In this document: piece by piece, positions 16,140 through 26,747 of the stretch | Numbering within the stretch: the first letter of the stretch is position 1 | Layout: each line of letters starts with the position of its first letter | Virus record (IMG/VR): IMGVR_UViG_3300042924_006566 | Span: 1-64,000 of that record | Source of the DNA: a virus | Length of the DNA: 64,000 bases | Reading direction: 5' to 3' (one strand) | Notes under the pieces: generated by a model | Told to the model about the DNA's origin: nothing | The model's input: only the letters and a program-made list of their open reading frames with translations | The model's database searches: none | Made by a program: the position numbers and the translations under genes

Positions 16140-16166
16140 GACCCCACCTTATTTATTGGTGGGGTC
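16140..16166 (-). terminator. 9-bp GC-rich hairpin with a late-promoter box in its loop
   Basis: The arms GACCCCACC (16140-16148) and GGTGGGGTC (16158-16166) are perfectly complementary around a 9-nt loop. The hairpin lies just after the stop of the 729-aa collagen-like fibre gene, so it probably ends or stabilises that transcript. The U-tract on the minus strand is weak, so strict factor-independent termination is uncertain. The loop itself contains AATAAATA. Confidence 0.6.
16150..16157 (-). promoter_or_regulatory. T4-like late promoter box (AATAAATA) inside hairpin loop
   Basis: The minus-strand loop of the 16140-16166 hairpin is AATAAATAA, and the box is 30 nt upstream of ATG 16120. This is the same spacing as other late boxes here, so one short element may both end the upstream transcript and start the next. 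Confidence 0.5.
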
Positions 16167-16173
16167 CTTGAGT

Positions 16174-18363
16174 TTATTTTTGTTTCAATTCTTCTATTTC
16201 TTTTTTCAACTCTTTAATCGCTTCAATCAATAAACCAACCATGTTACCATAACTCACAGCCATATATCCATTTTCAGTTTGTCTTACTGCTTCTGGTAGT
16301 ATTTTTTCTACCTCTTGAGCAATTACACCAACGCTTCGGATTTCATCATCTTTTCTATTGAAGAATATACCTCTAAGATTATTCACTTTTTCCAATGCAT
16401 TTTGTATCTCTGTAATATTAGTTTTCAGTCTTTCATCCGAAAACGCAGTAATTTCACCTGTGGCGTAAATGTTGCCCTGTACACCTATGCTACCTGTAAA
16501 TGTTCCACCACCAAAAGGATTTCCTGTTGGGCCTGTTGGTCCAGTAGGGCCGGTAGGTCCTGGTGGACCTGCTGGGCCAGTTGGTCCAGGTAATCCTATT
16601 ACACCATTTGGTCCTGTTGGGCCGGTGGGTCCTGGTGGACCTGGTGGTCCGGATGGGCCAGATGGACCAGTTGGTCCTGTACCTGATGGGCCTGTTGGTC
16701 CAGTAGGACCGGTGGGTCCTGGTGGGCCTGGTGGTCCAGATGGACCAGATGGACCTGGAGATCCAGTGCCCGTAGCGCCCGTGGGACCTGTTGGTCCAGC
16801 AGGACCTGTTGGGCCGGGAGAACCAGAGGTGCCTGATGGACCTGTTGGTCCTGTTGGTCCAGTTGCTCCTGTTGGTCCCGCAGAACCTGTGGGTCCCGCC
16901 GGGCCTGGAGATCCTGTGCCTGTAGCACCTGTAGGGCCAGTTGGCCCCGTTGGTCCTGTTGGTCCAGTAGGTCCCGCAGGTCCTGCAGGCCCTGTTAATC
17001 CTGTGGGTCCCGGTGCACCATTAGATCCTGCAGGTCCCGCAGCGCCTGTGGCACCAGTTGGTCCAGGTGAACCTGCTGCACCAGGAGCACCATTAGCACC
17101 TGCAGCGCCTGTTGCTCCAATCAAACCACTGTTTGGTCCAACCCATGAACCGTTTGCTGCAATTACTCTGGTTGCACCAATGAACATCGATGCGGAACCA
17201 TTTACAACTAAATTGCCACTTGTTGTTAAATTTCCTGCTGTAATAATATCACTTGTATTTGCTAATGCATTATTGGCAACTGTTACAACATATGTGTTGA
17301 TAGTATTTGCTAATGTGAAAGCGGCATTGGCTTGTGTGAAAGCACCATTCGCATACAAAGATGCGGAGTTTGCAGCACTGAAAGCAAAACTAACATTATT
17401 TGCTGCTAAATTGGCTGTAGCAAATGCACTGTTTGATGTTTGTAGTGCTAAATTCGCTATTGCAGAGACACTATTTGCTCTATCGAAAGCACCATTCGCA
17501 TACAAAGATGCCGAATTTGCTTGTGCATAAGCCGCATTAGCATATACACCGGTAGTATTTTGAGATTCGTATGCTGCATTAGCGTGTGAGAATGATGCGG
17601 TAATAAAAGGAACCACATTTACGCCGGCAACAACTGCACCACTATTTGCATATACTATAACGGTGTTTACACTAGTATTGGCATGTAATACATTTACTGT
17701 ACCACTATTTGTTACTGTTATACTTCTAGTATTAACCGAAGCATTAGCCTGTAATGAATCAACACTTGCATTGTTAATAACGGATAGAGATGAGGTTCCT
17801 AAATTTTGTGAAACCAAAACATTTCCGGTAACAGATGCATTATTTGAAACTGTCATCGGTCCTAAAATAGAAACCGAATCTCTGAAAGATGAATTGGAAG
17901 AAACACTCAACCAACTTGCAACATTTAACCAATTTGAAACAGAAACCGAATTTGCAAAGGTCGCCGGACCAATGGAAATTAAATTACCCTGTAATGTTGT
18001 ATTGTTTGCAACAATTAAACCTGTATTTGGTGATAATGCATAAATTGGACCAGATATGTTTGCTTGACCACTGGCCACTAGACCTAATGTGGTATTCGTA
18101 AAATAAATTTGGCCGCCGACAGTTAAATTATTTTGAATTGTTGCTGAAGAACCTAGACCTTGTACGAGTAATTGTTTTTGTACAATAATGTTTCCATTGG
18201 ATTGCAATGAGTTTTGTGTTGTTTCACTCAGATACAATGTTCCGGTATCTTTGGTGTAATCGCCTTTGGCTAAAAGATTGTTTTCACCAGACAATGCGTT
18301 GGTTGCAACAAACCAATCACTAAAAGTGTTGGCATAACTTAGAATTGGTACTGTATTAGCCAT
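16174..18363 (-). CDS. Collagen-like tail fibre with S74 self-cleaving chaperone C-terminus
   Basis: A 729-residue fibre. The N-terminal half is Asn/Ser/Thr-rich beta sequence. Ala/Asn repeats follow ([20 protein letters not shown], about residues 275-390), then a long Gly-X-Y block (about 430-630) that includes [11 protein letters not shown] triplets with Pro at Y. The last 100 residues are a Peptidase_S74/endosialidase intramolecular chaperone ([51 protein letters not shown]). That domain assists trimer folding and is normally autocleaved before the conserved Ser-Asp near SDERLK. The start at MANTVP avoids overlap with the upstream gene. It is probably a side or host-recognition fibre. Confidence 0.9.
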   Translation of the reverse strand: MANTVPILSYANTFSDWFVATNALSGENNLLAKGDYTKDTGTLYLSETTQNSLQSNGNIIVQKQLLVQGLGSSATIQNNLTVGGQIYFTNTTLGLVASGQANISGPIYALSPNTGLIVANNTTLQGNLISIGPATFANSVSVSNWLNVASWLSVSSNSSFRDSVSILGPMTVSNNASVTGNVLVSQNLGTSSLSVINNASVDSLQANASVNTRSITVTNSGTVNVLHANTSVNTVIVYANSGAVVAGVNVVPFITASFSHANAAYESQNTTGVYANAAYAQANSASLYANGAFDRANSVSAIANLALQTSNSAFATANLAANNVSFAFSAANSASLYANGAFTQANAAFTLANTINTYVVTVANNALANTSDIITAGNLTTSGNLVVNGSASMFIGATRVIAANGSWVGPNSGLIGATGAAGANGAPGAAGSPGPTGATGAAGPAGSNGAPGPTGLTGPAGPAGPTGPTGPTGPTGPTGATGTGSPGPAGPTGSAGPTGATGPTGPTGPSGTSGSPGPTGPAGPTGPTGATGTGSPGPSGPSGPPGPPGPTGPTGPTGPSGTGPTGPSGPSGPPGPPGPTGPTGPNGVIGLPGPTGPAGPPGPTGPTGPTGPTGNPFGGGTFTGSIGVQGNIYATGEITAFSDERLKTNITEIQNALEKVNNLRGIFFNRKDDEIRSVGVIAQEVEKILPEAVRQTENGYMAVSYGNMVGLLIEAIKELKKEIEELKQK

Positions 18364-18364
18364 T

Positions 18365-18586
18365 TTAACCCTTGTCAAGTAGTCTTAACATCAAAGATTT
18401 TATCTCCGATAATTCATCTTTGACATCTTTTATTTCTGATTTTACTTTATTTATTTCTTCTTTTTGATTCTTTAATAATCTGCGTCTTGTTTTGTAGTCT
18501 TCCAATCCATTCATATCATTATTTGTTAAACCCATGGAATTAGTATCCCTAATCAAATTAGTTCCCTTTACTCTTACATAATTCAT
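18365..18586 (-). CDS. Small coiled-coil protein
   Basis: A 73-residue protein with a short N-terminal region ([22 protein letters not shown]) and a Lys/Glu-rich coiled coil ([20 protein letters not shown]...LRLLDKG). Small coiled-coil proteins of this shape commonly precede fibre or baseplate genes in T4-like phages. It sits between the 563-aa baseplate protein and the S74 fibre with almost no spacing, suggesting an assembly or connector role. No function is established. Confidence 0.75.
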   Translation of the reverse strand: MNYVRVKGTNLIRDTNSMGLTNNDMNGLEDYKTRRRLLKNQKEEINKVKSEIKDVKDELSEIKSLMLRLLDKG

Positions 18587-18588
18587 TT

Positions 18589-20280
18589 TTAGACCACCAA
18601 ATCAACATCAGCTGGAAGAGCAAGAGTTCTCATGTCTTTAATAATTGGAGGATTCGTACTGTCGTTTGTTCTCATTACAATTTTAATAGCAAATTGATTA
18701 AAAGTAACATAAGAATCACCGTTTGTGCTTGTGTAAGAAACATATCCTTGTGGTGAACCATTTGTACCTGGTGCAAAAACATATTCATACAAATCATTTC
18801 TGTTTGATGAGAATAATGTTTCAGAACTATTGATTGGTGTCATTAACTGCCATGCACTATCATTAAAGTTTTGCGTATCATTTTGATTTTGTATCTTGTA
18901 GTACACATGTATATCACTACCAACAGGGCGATATGCAGTTAAGAACACATTTAGATCACCAGATTCAAAAGATGTTGCTAATGTAACCTTTTTGCTGATG
19001 TATTTTGCTACAGCATTACCGCCAGAAGAAGAAGTCTCACCGATAATTGCAACAGAAACTCCTGTGCCCGGAGTAGTATTTGCATCAGTTACTGTTACTG
19101 TTGGTGTTTCAATGTATCCTGAACCAGCACTTGTTATGCTGATTTGGGTGATGCTTCCATTTGCAATTGTAACAGTTCCTGTTGCTTGAGTTCCATTTGT
19201 GCCGGTGGGTGCCGAAAATGTTACTGATGTTGTATTTGCATTATAACCTGAACCACCAGATACAATTGTAATTTGACCATTGGATAAACCACAATCATTG
19301 ATAACATTTCTAACAGCATATGTTGCTAACTGATAGTCGGACACCATTGGACTAACATGATCATCTGCTGAAGTTAATGTAGTATAAACGGACAATGATG
19401 TGTGTGTATTTGGATCTAGTATTCTCTGACCTCTTCCATCAGAAAGAAAAATATCCGTGGGCATTGCTGCACCATATTTTCCTGGTGTAAATGGAAGATT
19501 TGAAGTTACTGTTCCATCAACCAATGTTGAAGAATAATTGTAATCTAAACTTGTTCCAGAAGGAATCAGATCAGAAGTTGTAATATTAAAAGCGTCAACA
19601 AAAAGTTTTTTATCTGAAGTTTCTGTTAGACCAGCCACAAATGAGTTTGCATTTGCGTAATATCCTAAAGAATCGATTGTCAATAAACCTTCAGGTAGTT
19701 TTTTCGGAACAACAAATTGAATATTTCGTGAAACACTTGTATCAAATTTACATCTATCTATTGTAAACATAAGACATGCATTTAATTCTGGATCCCAAGT
19801 TGAAGCATTTTGAGATAAGAAAACATTACCAACAAAAGGTGTTTTTGATATTTTTGTTGGGTTTGCTGGTGTTGCATCTGTTGGTGAATTTTTAACAGAA
19901 GAAGGCACAGCATTATCACTCATCACTGCACCCCATACTTCATATTCATTTGTCGGTGCTTTCAGTGTAAAAGCATAAAGAACATCTGATTGCAGGTGAA
20001 CTGGTGCGGGGAAAGTAAATTGAGTCCATGTGTTGGAATCCAAATAATGAGGATTATCCGAAACAACAATCTGTTTTGTATAGACGGTCGATGTGCCCCA
20101 ATCTACAGTTTTTCCTGTTGGTATTCCGTTTTCTGTGGTAACAATTGTCATTATAACAGGACTATTCACATCACTGCTCGATGGCTTTGTTTTAAAAAAT
20201 AATTTAATAGATTTTACAAAATAACCATTAGGGGCTTTTGATTTTTCTATTAGAAATGTTTGTGCTATTGGATCAGCCAT
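18589..20280 (-). CDS. Baseplate/fibre-connector structural protein (DPxAQTF family)
   Basis: A 563-residue virion protein. MADPIAQTFLIEKSKAPNGYFVKSIKLFFKTKP is the N-terminal signature of a widespread structural protein of environmental T4-like phages that follows the DUF4815-type protein. Residues about 335-410 hold a GSGY-type beta domain (IVSGGSGYNANTTSVTF, ITSAGSGYIETPTVTV) also seen in gp6, gp7 and gp8 here. It is likely a peripheral baseplate component that carries tail fibres, in the region T4 devotes to gp9-gp12, though no direct T4 equivalence is claimed. Confidence 0.8.
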   Translation of the reverse strand: MADPIAQTFLIEKSKAPNGYFVKSIKLFFKTKPSSSDVNSPVIMTIVTTENGIPTGKTVDWGTSTVYTKQIVVSDNPHYLDSNTWTQFTFPAPVHLQSDVLYAFTLKAPTNEYEVWGAVMSDNAVPSSVKNSPTDATPANPTKISKTPFVGNVFLSQNASTWDPELNACLMFTIDRCKFDTSVSRNIQFVVPKKLPEGLLTIDSLGYYANANSFVAGLTETSDKKLFVDAFNITTSDLIPSGTSLDYNYSSTLVDGTVTSNLPFTPGKYGAAMPTDIFLSDGRGQRILDPNTHTSLSVYTTLTSADDHVSPMVSDYQLATYAVRNVINDCGLSNGQITIVSGGSGYNANTTSVTFSAPTGTNGTQATGTVTIANGSITQISITSAGSGYIETPTVTVTDANTTPGTGVSVAIIGETSSSGGNAVAKYISKKVTLATSFESGDLNVFLTAYRPVGSDIHVYYKIQNQNDTQNFNDSAWQLMTPINSSETLFSSNRNDLYEYVFAPGTNGSPQGYVSYTSTNGDSYVTFNQFAIKIVMRTNDSTNPPIIKDMRTLALPADVDLVV

Positions 20281-20297
20281 TATTTGCTCCGAATTTT

Positions 20298-23200
20298 TTA
20301 ACTGCTATAATCAAATGAGAAACTTCCACCAGCGCCGCCGAATGAAACATTGTAACTCAAGGAGCCATCAATGCTATCATACACTCCGAAATCTTGGAAA
20401 CCTGCCACTTGATTTGATGTGCCATCATTACCAACTGAAGGATCTGATTGTGTTAATGAATGTTCTGAATAAGAACCATTGTATATATTACTTCCTCCAC
20501 CACTAAGTCCTTCAGCATCAGTTGCAAAACATGTTACTGTCGAACCAGAAACCGTATTTTCCGGAATGATTGCAAGACCAGCAAGTCCACCTGTACCATC
20601 GGTCGTGGTGTTTGTTGCTTGTGCATCACTTTGATGAATATTGAATAGGCTTCCGTTTGAAACATCGGCTTGATTGCCCGAAACAACTGTTCCGGTGACG
20701 CTTCCTGTAGCCTCATCAAAACCTGTAATTGTTATAACTGCTGATACTTCACCAGTACTTTGATCAAAAATGGTCATTGTTTGACCAACAGAATTTACCA
20801 CATCGACCAATCCACCAGTTGTTACTGTTAGTTCAGTCAGATTATTTTCCAAAGAAACACTAGTTAATTGTCCACTGACTTGATTAATATTGTCCACATC
20901 TATTGAATTTGTACCTAGAATATTAATGTCACCATTTTGATTTATCGATGCAGCGTAAATTTCTCCGTTAACTAGATTATCAATATCTTCCAAAAGTCTC
21001 GTTTCAGTAACCGCATCACAGGTCACTTCAGAACCATCAAAATTCAAACAAGTTCCGAGTAATGTATATCCGTTTCCGTCACCCAAATCAGCAACGAGTG
21101 AGAGACCTAAAATTGTATCTAATGCTTGGCCTGTTGCATCTACGAAATTTGGATCTAAAACTCCAATTGTCGTGAATTCTAATAATGCTGTATCTAATCT
21201 ATCTAAATTGGTTGTTAAATCACAGCCTGTTAGACCACCATCTCCACATATAATAACCGTACCAGTATCAAAATAACATGTAGTCTCGTCAAATCCTACT
21301 AGACCATCAGAACCTGGATTAAATGGATCATCGACGGTAGTACCATCTGTGTCAGTACCATCTGTGACAGTTTCGGTCGTTTCCGTAGTTGTAGTGGTTG
21401 TAGTGGTTGTAGTGGTTGTAGTGGTTGTAGTGGTGCCGGTCCCTACCGTCAATCCTCTCCAATCAATTAAGTTGACCGTTCCTGCAACAACAGCTGTTGA
21501 GGTCAAGTCAACTCCGCCTCCCGTCCACACTATTCCTGCGGCATTAACAGTGACACTGGCTTGTCTGGTATTACCGGAAGCGAATTCAAAATCAAATGTA
21601 TAAATTCCAGGATCTCTGAACGTGTCGGTTGGTAATACTTGTCTATGTGTTCCTGGCCCATCAAGTTGATTTAAAGGAATCCAGCTGCCGTATGATGAAG
21701 AAGACGAAATCTTATATCTAACATTCGAACCTGGTTGTGCATTTCTTACAATGATTGTTAATGCTTTATTTACTTCAATTGGGTTTGGAGTGAAAAATAC
21801 ATTTTCATTTGCGGATGCAGCCACTACCACATTAGAAGTTGCATTTGCTTTTGGTTGAGTTGCGACAACTGGAACACGAGGTGTTGGTACATCAACACGA
21901 ACACCTCCACCAACAGGATTTATATTTGCGGGTGATGCTGCTATTGTAATTGTTCGATTAACTATACTGAAAGAATTCAGATTAAATGGTCTACTAGCAA
22001 TAACTTGTCCAGCAGCTCTTTCTGTTGTATATGGTAATGAAAAAATATTATATAAACCATATTGATCTGCTGTATATTCTGTTACGCCACCAAAAGTATT
22101 ATATGTTAGAACTTCATCTAGAGCTAGAAGTGGAAAACGTTTTACATATTGCATAGCAGACAATTGCTGCTTGTTCGTATTGATATTACATTTGAAATCT
22201 GAACTCAATGTATCTGAGGCCAAAAATGTGCTGAAATTATCCACTAAGATGCCGTTTTTAAAACGATTTAGTCCCAAAGAGTCTGAAACTTGTAGACTCT
22301 GTGCTTTCTGTTCAGCTAGATTCAATGAAGTATAGTATTGTAAATTTTCAATTCTCTTTTCAAGGACTCCTATATCCTTCATTGTATATCGTTTGTGTTT
22401 CACCTTTGTTATTTTTAAGTCTGAAGAACTACCCGAAACCACTTCAGTTGGTAAATAACCAGTATAAGGATTGTGTACGATATTAGCCAACAATAATGAA
22501 CCATTTGGTTCTGTTGGGAAAATAGGACTTACCGAAGGTGCACCTTCCAAAATCTGGAATAATTTGTCTTTTGTCAATACGAGTTTATCTTTTCTACCAA
22601 GATAATAAGAATAATCTCCTGTAAATTGAGATAAATCTAATGGCAATAACGTTCCATATCTCTGTGTATCACCTGAATTTGAATATCTGAATTCAAAATT
22701 ATAGGTCGCATTTTGTCTTGTGGGTCTGAAGTCCAAAACATCTCTTAGAGAATAAGAATTGCCTGAAGAACTGGTGTAACTTCCAATTTCTCTATAATCT
22801 TCTGGCAAAGAAGAATTCAAGTATGAATCTACACTGAAATAACCATCGCCACCAGTATGTTGATAATAATCACACAATACCAACATATTGCCTCTAACTT
22901 TTGGTGCACCAACTCTTAATGTAATTGATGCATGGTCATAATAACTATCTTTTTGACCGTTATTGAAAATAAAATTAGAAGTAACATCATATGCTGGATT
23001 CGTCAGCATATCGACAGTAGGAACATTTGCAGAATTTAGTGTGTCGACAATTTTAACAATTCTCTTAACGTCACTTAGATATAAACTCTGTTTTTGTCCG
23101 GCGGACACTATACCAGCATTTTGAATATAAACTTGGCCTTTAGATGTTAGAGCTGCATCATCAACAAATGTATATGTGCTGCTTCCTACGGCAGTATTTG

Positions 23201-25316
23201 ATGTTATTACCGCAGATGTATTTGCCTTGATTAAATTTTTTCTCTTTAGTATGTGACCGGTGTTATTACCATTTGTTACAGCAGCTTTGGCAATTACTGT
23301 TGCTGTGAATGTGCCACCTAAATCAGCTGAGGTACCAGTAAGTGTTGCTATAGAAGCATCACTATTTAAAGAAACTGTTCTACTGTTAATTGTCCATGGC
23401 AATAAGTCACCAACATTATAATTACTTGAACCTTTATTCGTAACAATGACGATGAAGTTTTCGCGAACTGTACTAGTTGATAAAGTGGAACTTGGAGTTC
23501 CTATGTGTTTCATAACATTACTATAATCACCACCAAAAGGTAATTGTGCAACTAAATTGCCGCCAGAAGAAGTGAATGTTACAGCTCGGAATATTTGTCT
23601 AGTTGTGAAAGATGTATCTGTCAAGGTCGCAACATATGGCATACCGATACGGAACAACATCTCTTGTACATTTGGATTCTGTAGTTCTGGATCACCAGTT
23701 GCTGTATTGTTTACACGACCTTGTGCATCCAACACCGCAGTAGAAAGTATGTGTAATGTTGAATTTGAAGACACCATTGTTTCAGCATCTTTGATAGCAA
23801 AATTCAAAGCAAACACAGAGTTTGTTGTAGGTGTATATGTCCAAGGTGTATCAACTGTGGCAACTCTTGTTGTACCGTTATAAGAAACGATTCTTCTGAA
23901 ATCACCAGCACTTGTTCCATTGGTGATGGAAATAGTTACGCCGTAATATGCATTCGATACAGTTGAATATGTTCCAGGTAATGTGATTGTATTTGAACTT
24001 CCGGCAACCGCGTTTGCTGTTGGTGTTCCATTTTGTAAATCATAAACAAATGCTTTATAAACATATGTGTTGGCATCAGAAGCCGAGCCAAAATCATCAT
24101 ACTCCAGATTTCTAATATAACCACTCGAAACAACCGTTGCATTATAAGTTGATGTATTTGATGTATTAATGCTTGCAACAGGTACACAATGCAAATCAAT
24201 CGGCTGATATGCAGCAACATCCAATACGGAATTATTTGCACCTCTTAAAGAATTTATGTACAGGTAATTTCCATAATCCATATAAACTGGATTATTTTGT
24301 TCCGATTTTGTTGTTCTTGCACGATTGGATTTGATGACTAATGACGATTGATTCTCAAGTCTATAACCATGAACATAAGCCACACCACGGCCGACAACCA
24401 TATTGTAAATATCGGTGTTGGATGTATTTGCTTGTGGTGTTAAGTTGAAATTTCTGAGAACAAAGTCGCCATTCGTTTCATAAGTTCTCTGTGCAAAGTA
24501 GTCATCCAATCTTGAATAGGATGTGTTTTCGATTTGTTTTGCAATGATGCCATTTTCGACACGCATCAATTCAATGAAGTTTTGATCATCGCCGAAAGAC
24601 AAAGGTCTGGTTTGTAAGGACAATCCTATCTTATAACGATCAGCACCAGGTGCTTGATAGTTTGTGGCACCTACGGCAGGATCTAATAATGAAGGTTCAT
24701 CAACATAATCGACAATTGTTTCATTGATTTCCAAACCAACACGAACGGATGGTGTGATACTATATTTGGAAAGTATTACTGTATCTTCTGGATTCGAAAC
24801 AAAATTTCCCAATACATAAAATACACCTTGAGTAATATGTGCGGTACAAGATTGACCTGTAGAATTTGATGTTATTGCTTGGCATGCCAGATTTGAACCT
24901 ATGACATAAATTACATCATTGTCTGTAAATCTAGGCGCACTCAGATAAGATAGTATTAATGTTGGTGGATCGCCACCAGTTGCTTGTGCAACTGCAACAA
25001 CTTTAGCCAATACGGTTCCGTTTTGGCTTTTAACTAAAAGGTTTTCGAATTCATTAACATCTATTGCAACTCCATTATATGTTTCTTGCAATTTAACATA
25101 ATAACATTTAAAGTTGATGGACATTTTTCCACCAGAAACTGGAGTATTTTCCGAGAATACATGATTTGCAAACTTGGTGACCTGATTCTGTAAGATGGTC
25201 TGAGATTGAGTAAGTTCTCGAGCCTGTACAGCATTACCTGGTTTAAATAAAACACGATGAAAGTTTTTTGTTTCATCAAAATCATCGTAGTATGGAGATA
25301 CATTAAAGTTCAGCAT
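20298..25316 (-). CDS. Very large baseplate/tail structural protein, DUF4815-like
   Basis: A 1672-residue protein. The N-terminus (MLNFNVSPYYDDFDETKNFHRVLFKPGNAVQARELTQSQTILQNQV) matches the DUF4815 family of large structural proteins in environmental T4-like phages. The first 1,200 residues look like the conserved core. A Ser/Thr linker with a nearly pure Thr tract (about residues 1295-1312) leads into a Gly/Asp/Thr-rich C-terminal region with CYFDTGTVIICGDGG and repeated small beta motifs. The gene sits downstream of gp8 and is probably a peripheral baseplate platform protein. AAGGAATAAA upstream of ATG 25316 is the ribosome-binding site. Confidence 0.85.
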   Translation of the reverse strand: MLNFNVSPYYDDFDETKNFHRVLFKPGNAVQARELTQSQTILQNQVTKFANHVFSENTPVSGGKMSINFKCYYVKLQETYNGVAIDVNEFENLLVKSQNGTVLAKVVAVAQATGGDPPTLILSYLSAPRFTDNDVIYVIGSNLACQAITSNSTGQSCTAHITQGVFYVLGNFVSNPEDTVILSKYSITPSVRVGLEINETIVDYVDEPSLLDPAVGATNYQAPGADRYKIGLSLQTRPLSFGDDQNFIELMRVENGIIAKQIENTSYSRLDDYFAQRTYETNGDFVLRNFNLTPQANTSNTDIYNMVVGRGVAYVHGYRLENQSSLVIKSNRARTTKSEQNNPVYMDYGNYLYINSLRGANNSVLDVAAYQPIDLHCVPVASINTSNTSTYNATVVSSGYIRNLEYDDFGSASDANTYVYKAFVYDLQNGTPTANAVAGSSNTITLPGTYSTVSNAYYGVTISITNGTSAGDFRRIVSYNGTTRVATVDTPWTYTPTTNSVFALNFAIKDAETMVSSNSTLHILSTAVLDAQGRVNNTATGDPELQNPNVQEMLFRIGMPYVATLTDTSFTTRQIFRAVTFTSSGGNLVAQLPFGGDYSNVMKHIGTPSSTLSTSTVRENFIVIVTNKGSSNYNVGDLLPWTINSRTVSLNSDASIATLTGTSADLGGTFTATVIAKAAVTNGNNTGHILKRKNLIKANTSAVITSNTAVGSSTYTFVDDAALTSKGQVYIQNAGIVSAGQKQSLYLSDVKRIVKIVDTLNSANVPTVDMLTNPAYDVTSNFIFNNGQKDSYYDHASITLRVGAPKVRGNMLVLCDYYQHTGGDGYFSVDSYLNSSLPEDYREIGSYTSSSGNSYSLRDVLDFRPTRQNATYNFEFRYSNSGDTQRYGTLLPLDLSQFTGDYSYYLGRKDKLVLTKDKLFQILEGAPSVSPIFPTEPNGSLLLANIVHNPYTGYLPTEVVSGSSSDLKITKVKHKRYTMKDIGVLEKRIENLQYYTSLNLAEQKAQSLQVSDSLGLNRFKNGILVDNFSTFLASDTLSSDFKCNINTNKQQLSAMQYVKRFPLLALDEVLTYNTFGGVTEYTADQYGLYNIFSLPYTTERAAGQVIASRPFNLNSFSIVNRTITIAASPANINPVGGGVRVDVPTPRVPVVATQPKANATSNVVVAASANENVFFTPNPIEVNKALTIIVRNAQPGSNVRYKISSSSSYGSWIPLNQLDGPGTHRQVLPTDTFRDPGIYTFDFEFASGNTRQASVTVNAAGIVWTGGGVDLTSTAVVAGTVNLIDWRGLTVGTGTTTTTTTTTTTTTTTTTETTETVTDGTDTDGTTVDDPFNPGSDGLVGFDETTCYFDTGTVIICGDGGLTGCDLTTNLDRLDTALLEFTTIGVLDPNFVDATGQALDTILGLSLVADLGDGNGYTLLGTCLNFDGSEVTCDAVTETRLLEDIDNLVNGEIYAASINQNGDINILGTNSIDVDNINQVSGQLTSVSLENNLTELTVTTGGLVDVVNSVGQTMTIFDQSTGEVSAVITITGFDEATGSVTGTVVSGNQADVSNGSLFNIHQSDAQATNTTTDGTGGLAGLAIIPENTVSGSTVTCFATDAEGLSGGGSNIYNGSYSEHSLTQSDPSVGNDGTSNQVAGFQDFGVYDSIDGSLSYNVSFGGAGGSFSFDYSS
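21391..21435 (-). repeat. 9-nt tandem repeat coding poly-Thr
   Basis: About five tandem copies of GTAGTGGTT (plus-strand reading) at 21391-21435, the last slightly degenerate. On the coding minus strand each unit encodes three Thr codons, making a Thr-only linker inside the 1672-aa baseplate protein. Exact tandem copies of nine bases can change number by slippage without breaking the frame. Confidence 0.85.
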
Positions 25317-25325
25317 TTTATTCCT

Positions 25326-26732
25326 TTAGTAACCTAGTACAATCTTATATTGTTCTATACCGTCTGCGCTTCTTTCAACACCACTTCTGTTTTCCAGATA
25401 CAGCATATAACCAGAGCAAAGTTCAAATAAAGGATAGTCAATTGATAATACGGTTCTTGCTGTTCCCGATGAATTACCAAATAGTGGTGCGTTTGTGTTT
25501 GCGGTTCCTGTTATATTTATTAGTCTTACCACATTGGTTGATGTATTAAAACTCAAAACAGTGCCAATAAATGTTGCGTCCGAAAGTGGATCTCCTGGAT
25601 TTGGAACCTGATACACATATTCATCTTCGGAATAACTACCAAAACCTGGCGCGACCAATAAATCGGTTGAAGTTTTGTAAATTGCGCCATTAGCCGGAAC
25701 CAATGGATTTTGTTTTGTCACAGGATTCACCAACATGCCAATTTGATAATAGTTATTGTCGGTTGGTATTATATTACTCTCACTTTTGTTGAACTCTACT
25801 GTATACATGACATGGTTACAACCTAATTCTGAAATAGGATCGAAACCATGGCCACCGACAGGTGAAGTAGGACATATTGCAGTGGCTCCAGAACCTACTG
25901 TTGAACCGTTTGCTGCCACACCGGTGATGGTGACATTGGCATATGTGTAATTTGATCCAGGATTTTCAACAACAATATCGGAAATTACACCATTGGCCAC
26001 TTCATTTGTTGTGACGGTTGCTGTTGCACCATTTCCATCTCCGGAGATGGCAATTTGAATGACGGAATTCGTTAAATCATATCCTTGTCCACCATTTGTG
26101 ATGTTGATTACATCAATGCTTCCTCTGCCTGCTGATGATAGTAGTGGATTTGGCGCTCTCAAGCTAACTGGAACCGGCATCCATGCACTATCCATAAATT
26201 TTACTTTTGCGCCGGTGTCGATGCTGTAAATATATTTCCACTTATAGTTATCGTTTCCCTGATAAATGTTGTTTGTGCTATATGTGCCGGGTTCAAAATA
26301 AGGTTCTTCGGTTGAAGGGCTATCATTATTATTCCATAAGCATTTAAAAACTTGGTCGTATTTGTTCTTCACATAAAATTGTCTGACCAAATAACCATTG
26401 GAATCCACTTCAAGCATATCCACATCATCTCGATAGTAATTATAAATGACATTTGTTTTCCAATCCACTCTCTCTATCACGGGAGAAATATCACCTGAGT
26501 AAATTCTTTTCGCGACAAATATATTTTTGAAAGTTTCTTTGATATATTTTTGTGTTTGCAAAGGATTGGGAGGATTATCGTCATCTTCCCATGGAACAGT
26601 TCTGGCTAAGAAACAATAAAATGTAGCTAAAGGACTATCGGCTGCATAGGGTAATACAGCTGAAGGATAATAATAAGATTCTTGCGCTGAAGAAGTCTTT
26701 GCGTAATGTGTGAGTAATGATTTTTTTGCCAT
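25326..26732 (-). CDS. 8: Baseplate wedge protein gp8
   Basis: A 468-residue homologue of T4 gp8 (334 aa in T4), a dimeric component of the baseplate wedge joining gp10 to gp7 and gp6. Diagnostic segments are FLARTVPWEDDDNPPNP near residue 42, YDQVFKCLWNNNDSPSTEEP (about 133-152) and the block YKWKYIYSIDTGAKVKFMDSAWMPVPVSL (about 168-196). Residues about 210-290 are a GxGY beta-domain insertion (INITNGGQGYDLTNSVIQI, VVENPGSNYTYANVTI) that accounts for the extra length over T4. It follows gp25, gp6 and gp7 in T4-like order. An AATAAATA box lies only 8 nt before the start. Confidence 0.85.
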   Translation of the reverse strand: MAKKSLLTHYAKTSSAQESYYYPSAVLPYAADSPLATFYCFLARTVPWEDDDNPPNPLQTQKYIKETFKNIFVAKRIYSGDISPVIERVDWKTNVIYNYYRDDVDMLEVDSNGYLVRQFYVKNKYDQVFKCLWNNNDSPSTEEPYFEPGTYSTNNIYQGNDNYKWKYIYSIDTGAKVKFMDSAWMPVPVSLRAPNPLLSSAGRGSIDVINITNGGQGYDLTNSVIQIAISGDGNGATATVTTNEVANGVISDIVVENPGSNYTYANVTITGVAANGSTVGSGATAICPTSPVGGHGFDPISELGCNHVMYTVEFNKSESNIIPTDNNYYQIGMLVNPVTKQNPLVPANGAIYKTSTDLLVAPGFGSYSEDEYVYQVPNPGDPLSDATFIGTVLSFNTSTNVVRLINITGTANTNAPLFGNSSGTARTVLSIDYPLFELCSGYMLYLENRSGVERSADGIEQYKIVLGY

Positions 26733-26739
26733 AGTATTT

Positions 26740-26747
26740 TATTTATT
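26740..26747 (-). promoter_or_regulatory. Late-promoter-like AATAAATA next to gp8 start
   Basis: AATAAATA on the minus strand overlaps the upstream stop codon and ends 8 nt before ATG 26732. At this distance transcription would begin at or very near the start codon. AT-rich chance occurrence is possible. Confidence 0.3.

Noticed and set aside
16469-17530. 353-codon plus-strand collagen-like frame
   Set aside because: Antisense shadow of the Gly-X-Y block in the S74 fibre. The minus-strand product has a recognisable N-terminus and a C-terminal chaperone domain, while the plus frame has neither.
18451-18458. Late-promoter-like TATTTATT inside the 73-aa coiled-coil gene
   Set aside because: It lies within Lys/Asn-rich coding sequence, where such AT-rich octamers are expected by chance, and not at the 28-34 nt spacing.
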